A model generated the notes under the pieces. The model was not told where the DNA came from, ran no database searches, and was given only the letters and a program-made list of their open reading frames with translations. A stretch of 63,580 nucleotides of DNA, from contig CAIMAQ010000012.1 in the NCBI GenBank assembly GCA_903839035.1, forward strand, positions 1-63,580, read 5' to 3'. Source of the DNA: an uncultured Opitutia bacterium. Lineage in GTDB: Bacteria > Verrucomicrobiota > Verrucomicrobiia > Opitutales > Opitutaceae. A program made the translations under genes and the position numbers. Of this stretch, positions 50,320-59,156 are shown piece after piece. The stretch's first letter is position 1. Every line of letters begins with the position of its first letter.

Positions 50320-50570
50320 GCAGTGAAGAAGTTGTGCAGAACAAAGCCTTCACTTCCGGAACCGGCATCACAGGTTTGTCCCGTTCCTTGATAGAACAGT
50401 CGAAGCGCGGCGGCCTGAAAAACCCGCCGAGAGCACGACTGGGATAATCCCGGGCGACCGGGGAAAGGTCGGTGGCAGCTGGTGCCGCCGTCCCCTTCAA
50501 GCCGCGTTAGCGGTTTGATAGGCAGATATCACCAGCTCCTCTGGCCGGAGTCGTGTCCGGCCGGTTTTTC
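50320..50570 (+). ncRNA. putative structured RNA 1 (terminated)
   Basis: About 250 bases with no credible protein frame but several perfect hairpins: AGTGAAG/CTTCACT (50322-50328 with 50348-50354), CGGCGG/CCGCCG (50408-50413 with 50424-50429), GGTGGCA/TGCCGCC around 50471-50490 nested in a GGGG/CCCC stem, and CCGC-GTTA-GCGG near 50502-50513. It finishes with a terminator-like hairpin and T-run at 50543-50568. No Rfam family was recognised; features of 6S, SRP, tmRNA and RNase P RNA are not seen. It may be an independent RNA or the 5' portion of the RNA described next. Confidence 0.4.
50543..50569 (+). terminator. terminator-like hairpin
   Basis: A 7-bp stem GGCCGGA/TCCGGCC (50543-50549 with 50556-50562), six-base loop, then GGTTTTTC. 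It would end a plus-strand transcript from the gene-free region, but it could equally be an internal stem of one longer RNA. Confidence 0.5.
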
Positions 50571-51247
50571 ACGAATCAGGAGCTGAGCGGCGAGGCGCGA
50601 TCAGAAACCGCGTCCAAGCCGAGTCAGGCCCACGGGCCGTTTCGACCCGTGCGCCGACACAGTTACCCCAGAGGGTTATGGTTGCTACTGTGCAGACCAG
50701 AACGCAGTCGCGTTTCCCGGCGGGACAACCCCCGCCAAAAGGCCCGGTCCGTTTCCGCGGACAGGGCGCGCAAGGGAGAGGCGGCGGCGGGGAGTGAGCG
50801 GGCCCGGCAAAGCCCGTCAACCTCCTCAATGGGGCAGCGTGAAAAAGCACGCCGCCACACTGCAAAACGAACGCAACCTGAGAGTTAAGAGGTCAGACCC
50901 GTAACGCAGGGCCAACGGCCAGCCAAAAGCTGGCGCCGTCCCCGTGGTAACGGTGCCGACGCGAAGTAAGATTGCAGACGTGTCCGCACCACGTCCGGCG
51001 CGCCGCTCCCGGCAGGGGGCGACCGAACTGGGCGAAGAGGCCTCACTCAAAAGATCCCGGCCGGCAACGGCCAGGACGGTCCCGCCATGAGACCGAAACA
51101 TCCGCATGCCGCGGAGAGTGGCGTCGGGAAGCACACAGCCCGCGAAAGCGAGCGCGCCCAATCGTGTGCGGCCGGGAAAGAGCGCGTGGCGAACGCCCAC
51201 CCCCAAAATTTGGCCTCGGGACCGCAAGGTCCCGGGGCCATTTTTTT
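50571..51247 (+). ncRNA. putative long structured RNA 2
   Basis: About 680 bases made almost entirely of short GC stems joined by purine-rich linkers. Perfect stems include CACGGG/CCCGTG (50631, 50646), CACAGT/ACTGTG (50658, 50687), GGCGGG/CCCGCC (50719, 50731), CGGGC/GCCCG (50799, 50812), GCGTG/CACGC (50837, 50848), CCAGC/GCTGG (50919, 50929), GACGTG/CACGTC (50977, 50990), CGCTCCC/GGGGGCG (51004, 51015) and GCACAC/GTGTGC (51131, 51164). It ends in a 12-bp GCAA-loop terminator. Frames on both strands have random Arg/Pro/Gly-rich composition. RNase P and tmRNA hallmarks were sought and not found. Identity unknown. Confidence 0.5.
51212..51247 (+). terminator. strong rho-independent terminator with GCAA tetraloop
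   Basis: Stem GGCCTCGGGACC (51212-51223), loop GCAA, stem GGTCCCGGGGCC (51228-51239), with one T-G wobble, then A and seven T. Orientation is plus. It lies 65 bp before the esterase ATG, so it ends the upstream RNA, not the esterase transcript. Confidence 0.9.
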
Positions 51248-51311
51248 ATCCTCCGGAGCACGCGGTCCTTGCCGCGCCGCCCCCCACCGCGTTTGCTCAC
51301 CGCCCTGCCCC

Positions 51312-52130
51312 ATGTCCAAGTCCCCCGCCTCCTTACCGCTCTGGCCTGATCGCACTCCCGGTGCCCTCGGCGACCAGCCCCAGGATCGCCCCACCCTGAC
51401 CAGCTTCCCGCCCACCGCGAAGCCCACCGGGTCGAGCATCATTGTTTTTCCCGGCGGCGCCTACGGCATGCTCGCTCCCCACGAGGGCGAAACCTACGCC
51501 CACTGGCTCGCGGCCCACGGCATCCACGCCTGGGTGCTGCAATACCGCCTCGGTCCCCATGGTTACCGCCACCCCGCCATGCTCCATGATGCCGCGCGTG
51601 CCGTCCGCACCGTCCGCCATCTCGCCCGCCAGCAAAAATTGGATCCCGCGCGCATCGGCGTGATGGGCTCCTCCGCCGGCGGCCACCTCGTGGCGACCAT
51701 CATCACGAAATTTGACGCCGGCCAGGCCGGCGTCGCCGATCCCGTCGAGCGCGAGAGCAGCCGGCCCGACCTCGGGATCCTGTGCTACCCGGTCATCACG
51801 ATGCAGGAGCCGCACGCGCACATGGGTTCGCGGGAGAATTTGCTCGGTCTCAACCCCAGCCCCGAGTTGATCGCTGCACTCTCCGCCGAATTGCACGTGA
51901 AACCGGATACCTCCCCCGCTTTCATCTGGCACACTGTCGCCGACAACGCCGTGCCCGTGGAGAACGCCCTGATCTTCGCCGCGGCCCTGCGCCAGGCCGG
52001 AGTGCCCTTCGCGCTGAGTCTCTACGAAAACGGCGTGCACGGCCTGGGCCTCGGCAACCCCGCCCAACCCGCCCCGCCATGGGCCAGCGACTGCCTCTTC
52101 TGGCTGCGCGAACGGAAGTTTGTCGCCTAG
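51312..52130 (+). CDS. alpha/beta hydrolase, acetyl-xylan-esterase-like
   Basis: A 272-residue hydrolase of the BD-FAE/acetyl-esterase type. The oxyanion segment is IIVFPGGAYGMLAPHEGE; the nucleophile S121 is in GSSAGGH, with D211 (VADNAVPVENA) and H243 (ENGVHGLGL) completing the triad. SRENLLG is also typical of these esterases. No signal peptide, so it acts on imported acylated sugars. Start is the ATG at 51312, just after the RNA terminator; 75 further upstream codons translate RNA sequence. The 3' end overlaps the converging RDD gene by 4 bp. Confidence 0.85.
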   Translation: MSKSPASLPLWPDRTPGALGDQPQDRPTLTSFPPTAKPTGSSIIVFPGGAYGMLAPHEGETYAHWLAAHGIHAWVLQYRLGPHGYRHPAMLHDAARAVRTVRHLARQQKLDPARIGVMGSSAGGHLVATIITKFDAGQAGVADPVERESSRPDLGILCYPVITMQEPHAHMGSRENLLGLNPSPELIAALSAELHVKPDTSPAFIWHTVADNAVPVENALIFAAALRQAGVPFALSLYENGVHGLGLGNPAQPAPPWASDCLFWLRERKFVA

Positions 52131-52939
52131 GTCTTGATCACCACTGTGCTCGCGATTCGGTCCTCCACCGCCTGACGGTTGGGTTCCCAGAGCAGCTTGA
52201 GAAAACCGATCAGCCCCATCGCCACACCCGCGACATAACCGCCGTTGCGGATGAACGCGTCGAAGTAAGTCAGCGCGGAGCCGTTGATCTTCACCGCCCG
52301 GGTGCGGAAGAGGAGCTTGCCCACGGTGCGACCACCGAACGTCCCTGCCATCAGGGTGAAATAAACCCCCGACCAGCCAAAGGTCACGCCCAGCGCCTTG
52401 GTGAATGCGCGAGCCTTGTACATCCACGGCGTGCCGGCCGAGAGGTAGCCCTTGTTCTCGGCCTTGAGTTTCTCCACCTGGTCCTGCAGCCGCCCGTTGG
52501 CCGCCCGCAGTTGTGCCGCTGACGCGTTTTCCGGCACGAACACCTCCTCCTTCATGGCGGCGCTCTGACCCGCCCCGGTCAGGGCTTCGAGATCCACTTT
52601 GGCCGAGCGGACCAGTGAGCTTTGCCCCAGCGCGAGAATCGCCAGCAGCGCGATCACCCCACCCAGCGTGCGGGCAATCCACCGAAAAGTCCGTAGCACC
52701 AGCGGTGCCGTGTCCGATTTACCGAAAAGCACGATCAGCAGCACCCCCGTGCCCAGCGCCAGCCATGGTCGCGCAAGAAAGGAAAGCAACCCCACCACGA
52801 CCAGATCCACCAGGATCGCCGCCAGCCGCCGCCAAGGCTCCGCCAGTGGCTGACCGAGCACGCTGGGCGCCACCGTAAGTGTCTCCGCCGTAACCTTTCG
52901 CCCCTTCCCCGGGGCCGGCTGAACCGTGTCTGCTGGCAT
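52127..52939 (-). CDS. RDD family membrane protein with inserted coiled-coil segment
   Basis: A 270-residue inner-membrane protein. It begins with the RDD signature region ([21 protein letters not shown]) and further hydrophobic segments, then an insertion of about 70 residues with coiled-coil character ([22 protein letters not shown]), then the second RDD half ([20 protein letters not shown], then [20 protein letters not shown]). RDD proteins are suspected transporters or membrane adaptors, without a defined role here. ATG 52939 is chosen over a longer start. It converges with the esterase and diverges from typA. Confidence 0.75.
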   Translation of the reverse strand: MPADTVQPAPGKGRKVTAETLTVAPSVLGQPLAEPWRRLAAILVDLVVVGLLSFLARPWLALGTGVLLIVLFGKSDTAPLVLRTFRWIARTLGGVIALLAILALGQSSLVRSAKVDLEALTGAGQSAAMKEEVFVPENASAAQLRAANGRLQDQVEKLKAENKGYLSAGTPWMYKARAFTKALGVTFGWSGVYFTLMAGTFGGRTVGKLLFRTRAVKINGSALTYFDAFIRNGGYVAGVAMGLIGFLKLLWEPNRQAVEDRIASTVVIKT

Positions 52940-53064
52940 CCCGCCAGAGAGCCCGCCCGGGGGCCCCGTGCAAGAACTGATTATGACCCCGCCTTCCGCC
53001 TTGCATTCGAACCGGCCGGTCAGCACGTTCTTCTTTTTTCCATAGACCAGAACGCGTCCGCGCC

Positions 53065-54885
<1,821 letters not shown>

Positions 54886-54898
54886 TCCCCGCCGCCGG

Positions 54899-55588
54899 TT
54901 AGGCCGGCGGCTGGAGCTTCGTCGGCTTGGCCTTGGTCCCCGCGGCCTTCCATCCTTCCGCCAGGATGCGGGCCTCGCGCAACTGCGCGTCGGACAGCCG
55001 CATTTCCAGGCGGCTGCGGTAGCCGGCAAGATCCTGCGTCACCCAATGCGACAGCGTCCGGGTCTGGTGCCGCCCGGCTGACATCTGCGCCAACAGCACC
55101 CACTTCAGCCCTTCCAGGTCGTTGGCCGGGGAAACGTGGTTGTTGGCATACAGTCCCGCGAGATTGTACTGCGACGGCATATATCCCGCGATGGCGGCCT
55201 TGAGATAGTACGCCCGGGCCTCGGCGTAATCCTTCGGCAGGCAATGCGTCCCGTATTCGTAGGCCACGCCGAGGTTGTGGCACCCCTCCGGGTTGCCCGA
55301 CTCGCAGGCCTTTTTAAACCAATCGATGGCGGAGCCGTAGTTGGCGGCACTGACCTCCCGGTTGGCGATCAGGGTGCCAAGGCGCACGGCGGCTTCGGCG
55401 TTCCCCTGGTTGGCCTCACTGAGGTAGAGTTTCGCCGCCCGTTCAGGGCTTCCTAGCTGCAGCGCCGCGTCTCCCGGGATTACCCCACAACCCGCCAGCG
55501 CGAAGGACAGGAGGGCAAGGAGCGTCCCTCGCCCGGGGCGGACAAAATTTCCGTCCGTTGTTTTCCGGCGGAACAGACGGCGCAACAC
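54899..55588 (-). CDS. Sel1-repeat lipoprotein
   Basis: A 229-residue exported protein. A basic N-terminus and hydrophobic core (GTLLALLSFALAGC) end in the lipobox LAGC, so Lgt should lipidate it. Then come Sel1-like repeats: AVRLGTLIANREVSAANYGS, GCHNLGVAYEYGTHC, KDYAEARAYYLKAA and SQYNLAGLYANN. Sel1 proteins scaffold protein contacts in the envelope. The start is GTG at 55588, 7 bp after the gcvH stop; an in-frame start at 55627 would overlap gcvH. Probably cotranscribed with gcvT-gcvH, though without functional link. Confidence 0.78.
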   Translation of the reverse strand: MLRRLFRRKTTDGNFVRPGRGTLLALLSFALAGCGVIPGDAALQLGSPERAAKLYLSEANQGNAEAAVRLGTLIANREVSAANYGSAIDWFKKACESGNPEGCHNLGVAYEYGTHCLPKDYAEARAYYLKAAIAGYMPSQYNLAGLYANNHVSPANDLEGLKWVLLAQMSAGRHQTRTLSHWVTQDLAGYRSRLEMRLSDAQLREARILAEGWKAAGTKAKPTKLQPPA

Positions 55589-55595
55589 CTGCGCG

Positions 55596-55979
55596 TCAGG
55601 TCGTGGACTTGGTGTAGGCACCCGCATCGAGCAACGTGGCTGCGTCGGCAGGGTTGGTGAGCTTCAACTTCATCATCCAACCCGCGTCATAAGGCGACTT
55701 GTTCACCGTCTCCGGCGCGCTCTCCAGCGCGGGATTGGTTGCAAGCACGGTGCCGGCAACCGGGGCGTAAAGGTCGCTGGCGGCCTTCACCGACTCGACC
55801 ACGCCAAACGTCTCGCCGGCCTTCAGGACCGCGCCGACCTTCGGCATCTGGACGTAGGTGATGTCGCCGAGCGAATTTTGCGCGTAGTCGCTGATGCCGA
55901 TCGTCGCGGTGCCGTCGCTCTCGAGCTTCAGCCATTCATGGGATTTCGCGTAACGGAGGCCGGGGAGAACGTTGCTCAT
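55596..55979 (-). CDS. gcvH: glycine cleavage system H protein
   Basis: A 127-residue lipoyl carrier shuttling the aminomethyl group between GcvP and GcvT. Signatures: RYAKSHEWLKLESDG, IGISDYAQNSLGDITYVQMP, and the lipoylated K65 in GVVESVKAASDLYAPVAG, then NKSPYDAGWMMKL. Full length. Its start overlaps the gcvT stop by 4 bp (55976-55979), a translational coupling. gcvP is not adjacent and not in the window. Confidence 0.96.
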   Translation of the reverse strand: MSNVLPGLRYAKSHEWLKLESDGTATIGISDYAQNSLGDITYVQMPKVGAVLKAGETFGVVESVKAASDLYAPVAGTVLATNPALESAPETVNKSPYDAGWMMKLKLTNPADAATLLDAGAYTKSTT

Positions 55980-57079
55980 GAGGATTTCTTTAGTTCGACG
56001 AAGGGAGGTTTGACCAGTTGCAAATTCAGTTTCGTGCCCCGGATGTCCACTGCCAGGGGCGCCGCGGCCGCCGCGGTGGCGACCAGCGCCGAGCCGATCG
56101 CCTCGTTGAGGATGGGCGACAGCGTGCCGGAAACGACCTTGCCCACCACGGAGCCGTCGGCACCCAGCACCGGCGTATCGGCCCGCACGATGCGGCGGTC
56201 GCCCGTCTTGAAGTAGATGATTTTCTGCTTCGAACCGGACGTTTTCTCCGCCACCAACGCCGCGCGCCCGATGAAGTCGGCGCCCTTGTCGAGCTTGACG
56301 GTCCAACCCAAGCCAGCCGTCAGCGGCGAAATATCCTGGGTAATCTCGTGGCCGTAGAGCGGATAACCCGCCTCAAGTCTCAGGCTGTCGCGGGCGCCGA
56401 GCCCGGCCAGTTCCAAGCCAAAGGGTCCGCCCGCCGCGAGTACCTTCTCGGCCAGTTCGACGACATTGCCCGCCGGGCAGTACAGTTCCAGTCCGTCCTC
56501 GCCGGTGTAACCCGTGCGGCTGATCAGACACGGCACGCCCGCCACCTCGTCCGACGTAAAGTGGTAATATTTCAGGTCCGCCAGGGGCGCTGAGGTCAGC
56601 GATTGGGCGAGCGCCACCGCCTTGGGCCCCTGGATCGCCAGCTGGCCGTACTCCTCGGACAGATCGTCAATCGTGCAGTTAAACCCCCTCACCTGCTCCT
56701 TGATCCAGGCCACATCTTTGGCGATGTTTCCGGCGTTGATGCAGAGGAGAAAGTCATCCTCGGCGCGCTTGTAGATCAGCAGATCATCCACCACGCCGCC
56801 GTTCGGGTAGCACATGGGGGTGTAGAGCACCCGCCCGGGATATAGTTTCGCGACATCATTGGTAACGAGGTGGTTGAGGAACTTGGCCGCCTCGAGTCCG
56901 TAGACATCCACCTCGCCCATGTGGCTGACGTCGAAGAGGCCGGCGGTGCGGCGGACGGCCTTGTGCTCCTCGAGAATGCTCTTGTACTGCACCGGCATCT
57001 CCCAGCCGGCGAAGTCCACCAGCCGGCCGCCGTGAGCAGCGTGGAAATCCCGCAAGGGCGTGCGCTTGAGTTCGCTCAT
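55976..57079 (-). CDS. gcvT: glycine cleavage system T protein (aminomethyltransferase)
   Basis: A 367-residue folate-dependent enzyme that releases ammonia from the aminomethyl-H protein and forms methylene-THF. Family blocks: FHAAHGGRLVDFAGWEMPVQ, GLFDVSHMGEVDVYG, the folate-binding YTGEDGLELYCPA and GARDSLRLEAGYPLYGHE. The distal beta-barrel is complete (KVVSGTLSPILNEAIGSALV). It is the promoter-proximal gene of gcvT-gcvH-Sel1. The 108-bp divergent spacer is too short for a tandem glycine riboswitch, and none is seen. Confidence 0.95.
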   Translation of the reverse strand: MSELKRTPLRDFHAAHGGRLVDFAGWEMPVQYKSILEEHKAVRRTAGLFDVSHMGEVDVYGLEAAKFLNHLVTNDVAKLYPGRVLYTPMCYPNGGVVDDLLIYKRAEDDFLLCINAGNIAKDVAWIKEQVRGFNCTIDDLSEEYGQLAIQGPKAVALAQSLTSAPLADLKYYHFTSDEVAGVPCLISRTGYTGEDGLELYCPAGNVVELAEKVLAAGGPFGLELAGLGARDSLRLEAGYPLYGHEITQDISPLTAGLGWTVKLDKGADFIGRAALVAEKTSGSKQKIIYFKTGDRRIVRADTPVLGADGSVVGKVVSGTLSPILNEAIGSALVATAAAAAPLAVDIRGTKLNLQLVKPPFVELKKSS

Positions 57080-57187
57080 CCCGGGAGACTACGCGCGCCC
57101 GGAGGAGCCGCCGCAAGGCTGTTTTGTCCCGCCCCAACCGCCTGCAATTTGTATTCGCAACGCCCACCCACTGTATAAACTGCGGTC

Positions 57188-58261
57188 ATGCATTGGCTTG
57201 TCACCGCCATCGTCCTGACCGTGGGACTTTCGTTTGTTTGCTCGCTGTTCGAGGCCATCATCCTGAGCACCTCCATGGCCGACATTCAGGCTCTGAAACG
57301 CCGCCATCCGCGCCGCGGCGAGCTGCTGGAAATGCTCAAGCAGGGCGTCGGCCAGACCATCTCGGCCATCCTGACCCTCAACACCATTGCCAACACTCTC
57401 GGCTCCATGCTCGTGGGCGGCCTGGCCGCGCATCTGCTCGACGACACTGAACTGGGCATCCTCACCGCCGCGCTGACGCTCACGATTCTGGTTTTTTCCG
57501 AGGTGCTCCCCAAGAGCCTCGGCGTCGCCTACAGCAAAACCCTGCAACCGTACGTGGTATATCCCCTGTGGTGGCTCCGCCGGGTGCTCCTGCCCGTCAC
57601 CTATCTCTCCAATCTCGTCGTGCGCCCGTTCATTCCGGCCAAGCACGATGCCCACGAGTCGGATGAGGAAATCATCCTCCTCGCCGAGCGCGGCGCACAG
57701 CAGGGCACGCTCAGCAAGAGCGAGTCGAGCATCATCACCAACGCCCTCGCCCTGGATGACATCCGCGTCGGCGAGATCATGACCCCGCGCACCGTCGTGA
57801 CGGCTCTCAAGAAGGGCGCGACCATCGGCGAGGTGTTTCGCGAGTTTCCCAACCTGCCGTTCGGGCGCATGCCCGTTTTCGGCAAGAACCTCGACGACAT
57901 CACCGGCCTCGCCCGGCGCCGGGACCTGCTCAAGGCGAAGGCCAATGACCAGGACCTCGCCCTGGTCGAATCGGTCATGCAAGAGATCCATTTCATCCCC
58001 GACACCGTGACCGTGGCCAATGCGCTGCAAGTTTTCCTTAAGACACACCAGCAGCTGCTCGTGGTCGTGGACGAATTCGGCTCCACCGCCGGCGTGGTCA
58101 CGATGGAGGACGTCATGGAACAGCTCCTCGGCCGCGAAATTTTCGAGAAGGACGACGTGGCCGTGGACATGCGCGAACTCGCCCGGGCCAAGCAGCAGAA
58201 GGCCACGCGCAGCCGCAAGCCCGACGGCACCAGCACCCCGCCGTTTCCCGCGAAACCCTGA
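57188..58261 (+). CDS. CNNM/DUF21 transmembrane protein with CBS pair (HlyC/CorC family)
   Basis: A 357-residue protein. The DUF21 domain (about 1-150) has four hydrophobic segments starting WLVTAIVLTVGLSFVCSLFE, with LTILVFSEVLPKSLGVAYS, the conserved region of the family. Two CBS motifs follow (about 185-305, IMTPRTVVTALKK and VVVDEFGSTAGVVTMEDVME). It lacks the usual CorC/HlyC C-terminal domain and ends in a short basic tail. Family members are implicated in Mg/Co homeostasis. It is 6 bp upstream of lgt, on the same strand. Confidence 0.88.
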   Translation: MHWLVTAIVLTVGLSFVCSLFEAIILSTSMADIQALKRRHPRRGELLEMLKQGVGQTISAILTLNTIANTLGSMLVGGLAAHLLDDTELGILTAALTLTILVFSEVLPKSLGVAYSKTLQPYVVYPLWWLRRVLLPVTYLSNLVVRPFIPAKHDAHESDEEIILLAERGAQQGTLSKSESSIITNALALDDIRVGEIMTPRTVVTALKKGATIGEVFREFPNLPFGRMPVFGKNLDDITGLARRRDLLKAKANDQDLALVESVMQEIHFIPDTVTVANALQVFLKTHQQLLVVVDEFGSTAGVVTMEDVMEQLLGREIFEKDDVAVDMRELARAKQQKATRSRKPDGTSTPPFPAKP

Positions 58262-58267
58262 GTCCTC

Positions 58268-59083
58268 ATGCCCGCCCTGCCCCTCGCCTTCTGGGTTCAC
58301 CACCTGGACCCGTTTCTCATCCGGTTCACGGAAAACTTCGGCATTCGCTACTACGGCCTGTCGTATGTGCTGGGTTTTCTCACGGCCGCCTGGCTGCTGA
58401 CCCGGTATGCCCGCGCCGGTCGGTCGCAGCTCGCCGCCGACCGGATCGCGGATTTCATGGTCGCGACTGTGATCGGTGTGATGCTCGGCGGACGCATCGG
58501 GTCGTTCCTGCTCTACCATCCGGAGCAGCTCCTGCATGACCCGCTCAGTTTCTTCCGGGTGTGGGAGGGCGGCATGGCCAGCCACGGCGGCATGCTCGGC
58601 GTGGCCATCGCCATTTTCTGGTTCAGCCGCTCGGCCAGGATCCGCTTTCTTCACCTGGCCGACCTCATCACCTCCGTCGCACCGGCCGGGTTGCTGTTCG
58701 GGCGCATCGCCAACTTCATCAACGGCGAACTCTGGGGCAAACCCACCACCGTCGCCTGGGCGGTGATTTTTCCCGCCAGCCCGCCGCCGATGTTTCCGCG
58801 CCACCCTTCGCAGCTTTACGAGGCCGCGTTCGAGGGCCTGTTGCTGCTGGCGTTCATGCAATGGCGGTTCTGGCGCAGTGACGTGGTGCGCGCCAAGCCG
58901 GGCCGGCTGGCGGGAGAATTTCTCCTCGCGTATGCCCTCGCCCGCGCGATCGGGGAAGTGTTCCGCGAACCCGACGCCTCGCTCATCCTCGGCCTGAGCC
59001 GCGGGACGTTCTACTCGCTTTTCCTGATCGCCGGCGGGCTGTGGCTGATCCTGCAGCCGTCGCGGCCGCTGGAATCCAAGTAG
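58268..59083 (+). CDS. lgt: prolipoprotein diacylglyceryl transferase
   Basis: A 271-residue inner-membrane enzyme attaching diacylglycerol from phosphatidylglycerol to the lipobox cysteine of prolipoproteins. Key motifs: IRYYGLSYVLGF, LGGRIGSFLLY, WEGGMASHGGMLG with H106, and the Lgt signature FGRIANFINGELWG (144-157); then HPSQLYEA. About seven transmembrane helices. Its TAG stop is formed by the first bases of a TAGGGCGGG palindrome. At least two predicted lipoproteins (Sel1 and Cache) in this window would be substrates. Confidence 0.95.
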   Translation: MPALPLAFWVHHLDPFLIRFTENFGIRYYGLSYVLGFLTAAWLLTRYARAGRSQLAADRIADFMVATVIGVMLGGRIGSFLLYHPEQLLHDPLSFFRVWEGGMASHGGMLGVAIAIFWFSRSARIRFLHLADLITSVAPAGLLFGRIANFINGELWGKPTTVAWAVIFPASPPPMFPRHPSQLYEAAFEGLLLLAFMQWRFWRSDVVRAKPGRLAGEFLLAYALARAIGEVFREPDASLILGLSRGTFYSLFLIAGGLWLILQPSRPLESK

Positions 59084-59136
59084 GGCGGGTCTGCGACCCG
59101 CCTTTGCCGGCAAGGGCAGGTCAAAGACCTGCCCTA
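59080..59136. repeat. intergenic palindrome, TAGGGCGGG family copy 3
   Basis: Outer arms GTAGGGCGGGTC (59080-59091) and GACCTGCCCTAC (59125-59136), with inner stems GCGGGTCTGCGACCCGC and GGGCAGGTCAAAGACCTGCCC. It overlaps the last base of the final sense codon and the stop codon of lgt. It separates lgt from the converging glgC gene, where it can serve both as a terminator-like stem. Confidence 0.8.
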
Positions 59137-59156
59137 CCTCCGGGCCCGGTCAGAGC

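Noticed and set aside
50320..51210. CRISPR array
   Set aside because: The hairpins differ in sequence and there is no regular repeat-spacer periodicity; no cas genes are in the window.
50571..51247. RNase P RNA, tmRNA or SRP RNA
   Set aside because: The near-universal RNase P GAGGAAAGTCC and ACAGAACCCGGCTTA segments, tmRNA tRNA-like ends and the SRP S-domain are not found on either strand by eye; a divergent form cannot be wholly excluded without cmscan.
50249..51349. Several 65-130-codon frames on both strands in the RNA region
   Set aside because: Mutually overlapping, Arg/Pro/Gly-rich and without signal peptides or motifs; the dense perfect hairpins and terminator fit RNA better.
57080..57187. 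Glycine riboswitch upstream of gcvT
   Set aside because: The 108-bp divergent spacer lacks the conserved aptamer elements and is too short for a tandem form.
57089..59113. 674-codon minus-strand frame opposite the CNNM-family gene and lgt
   Set aside because: Shadow frame; it also spans two independent genes and a repeat.
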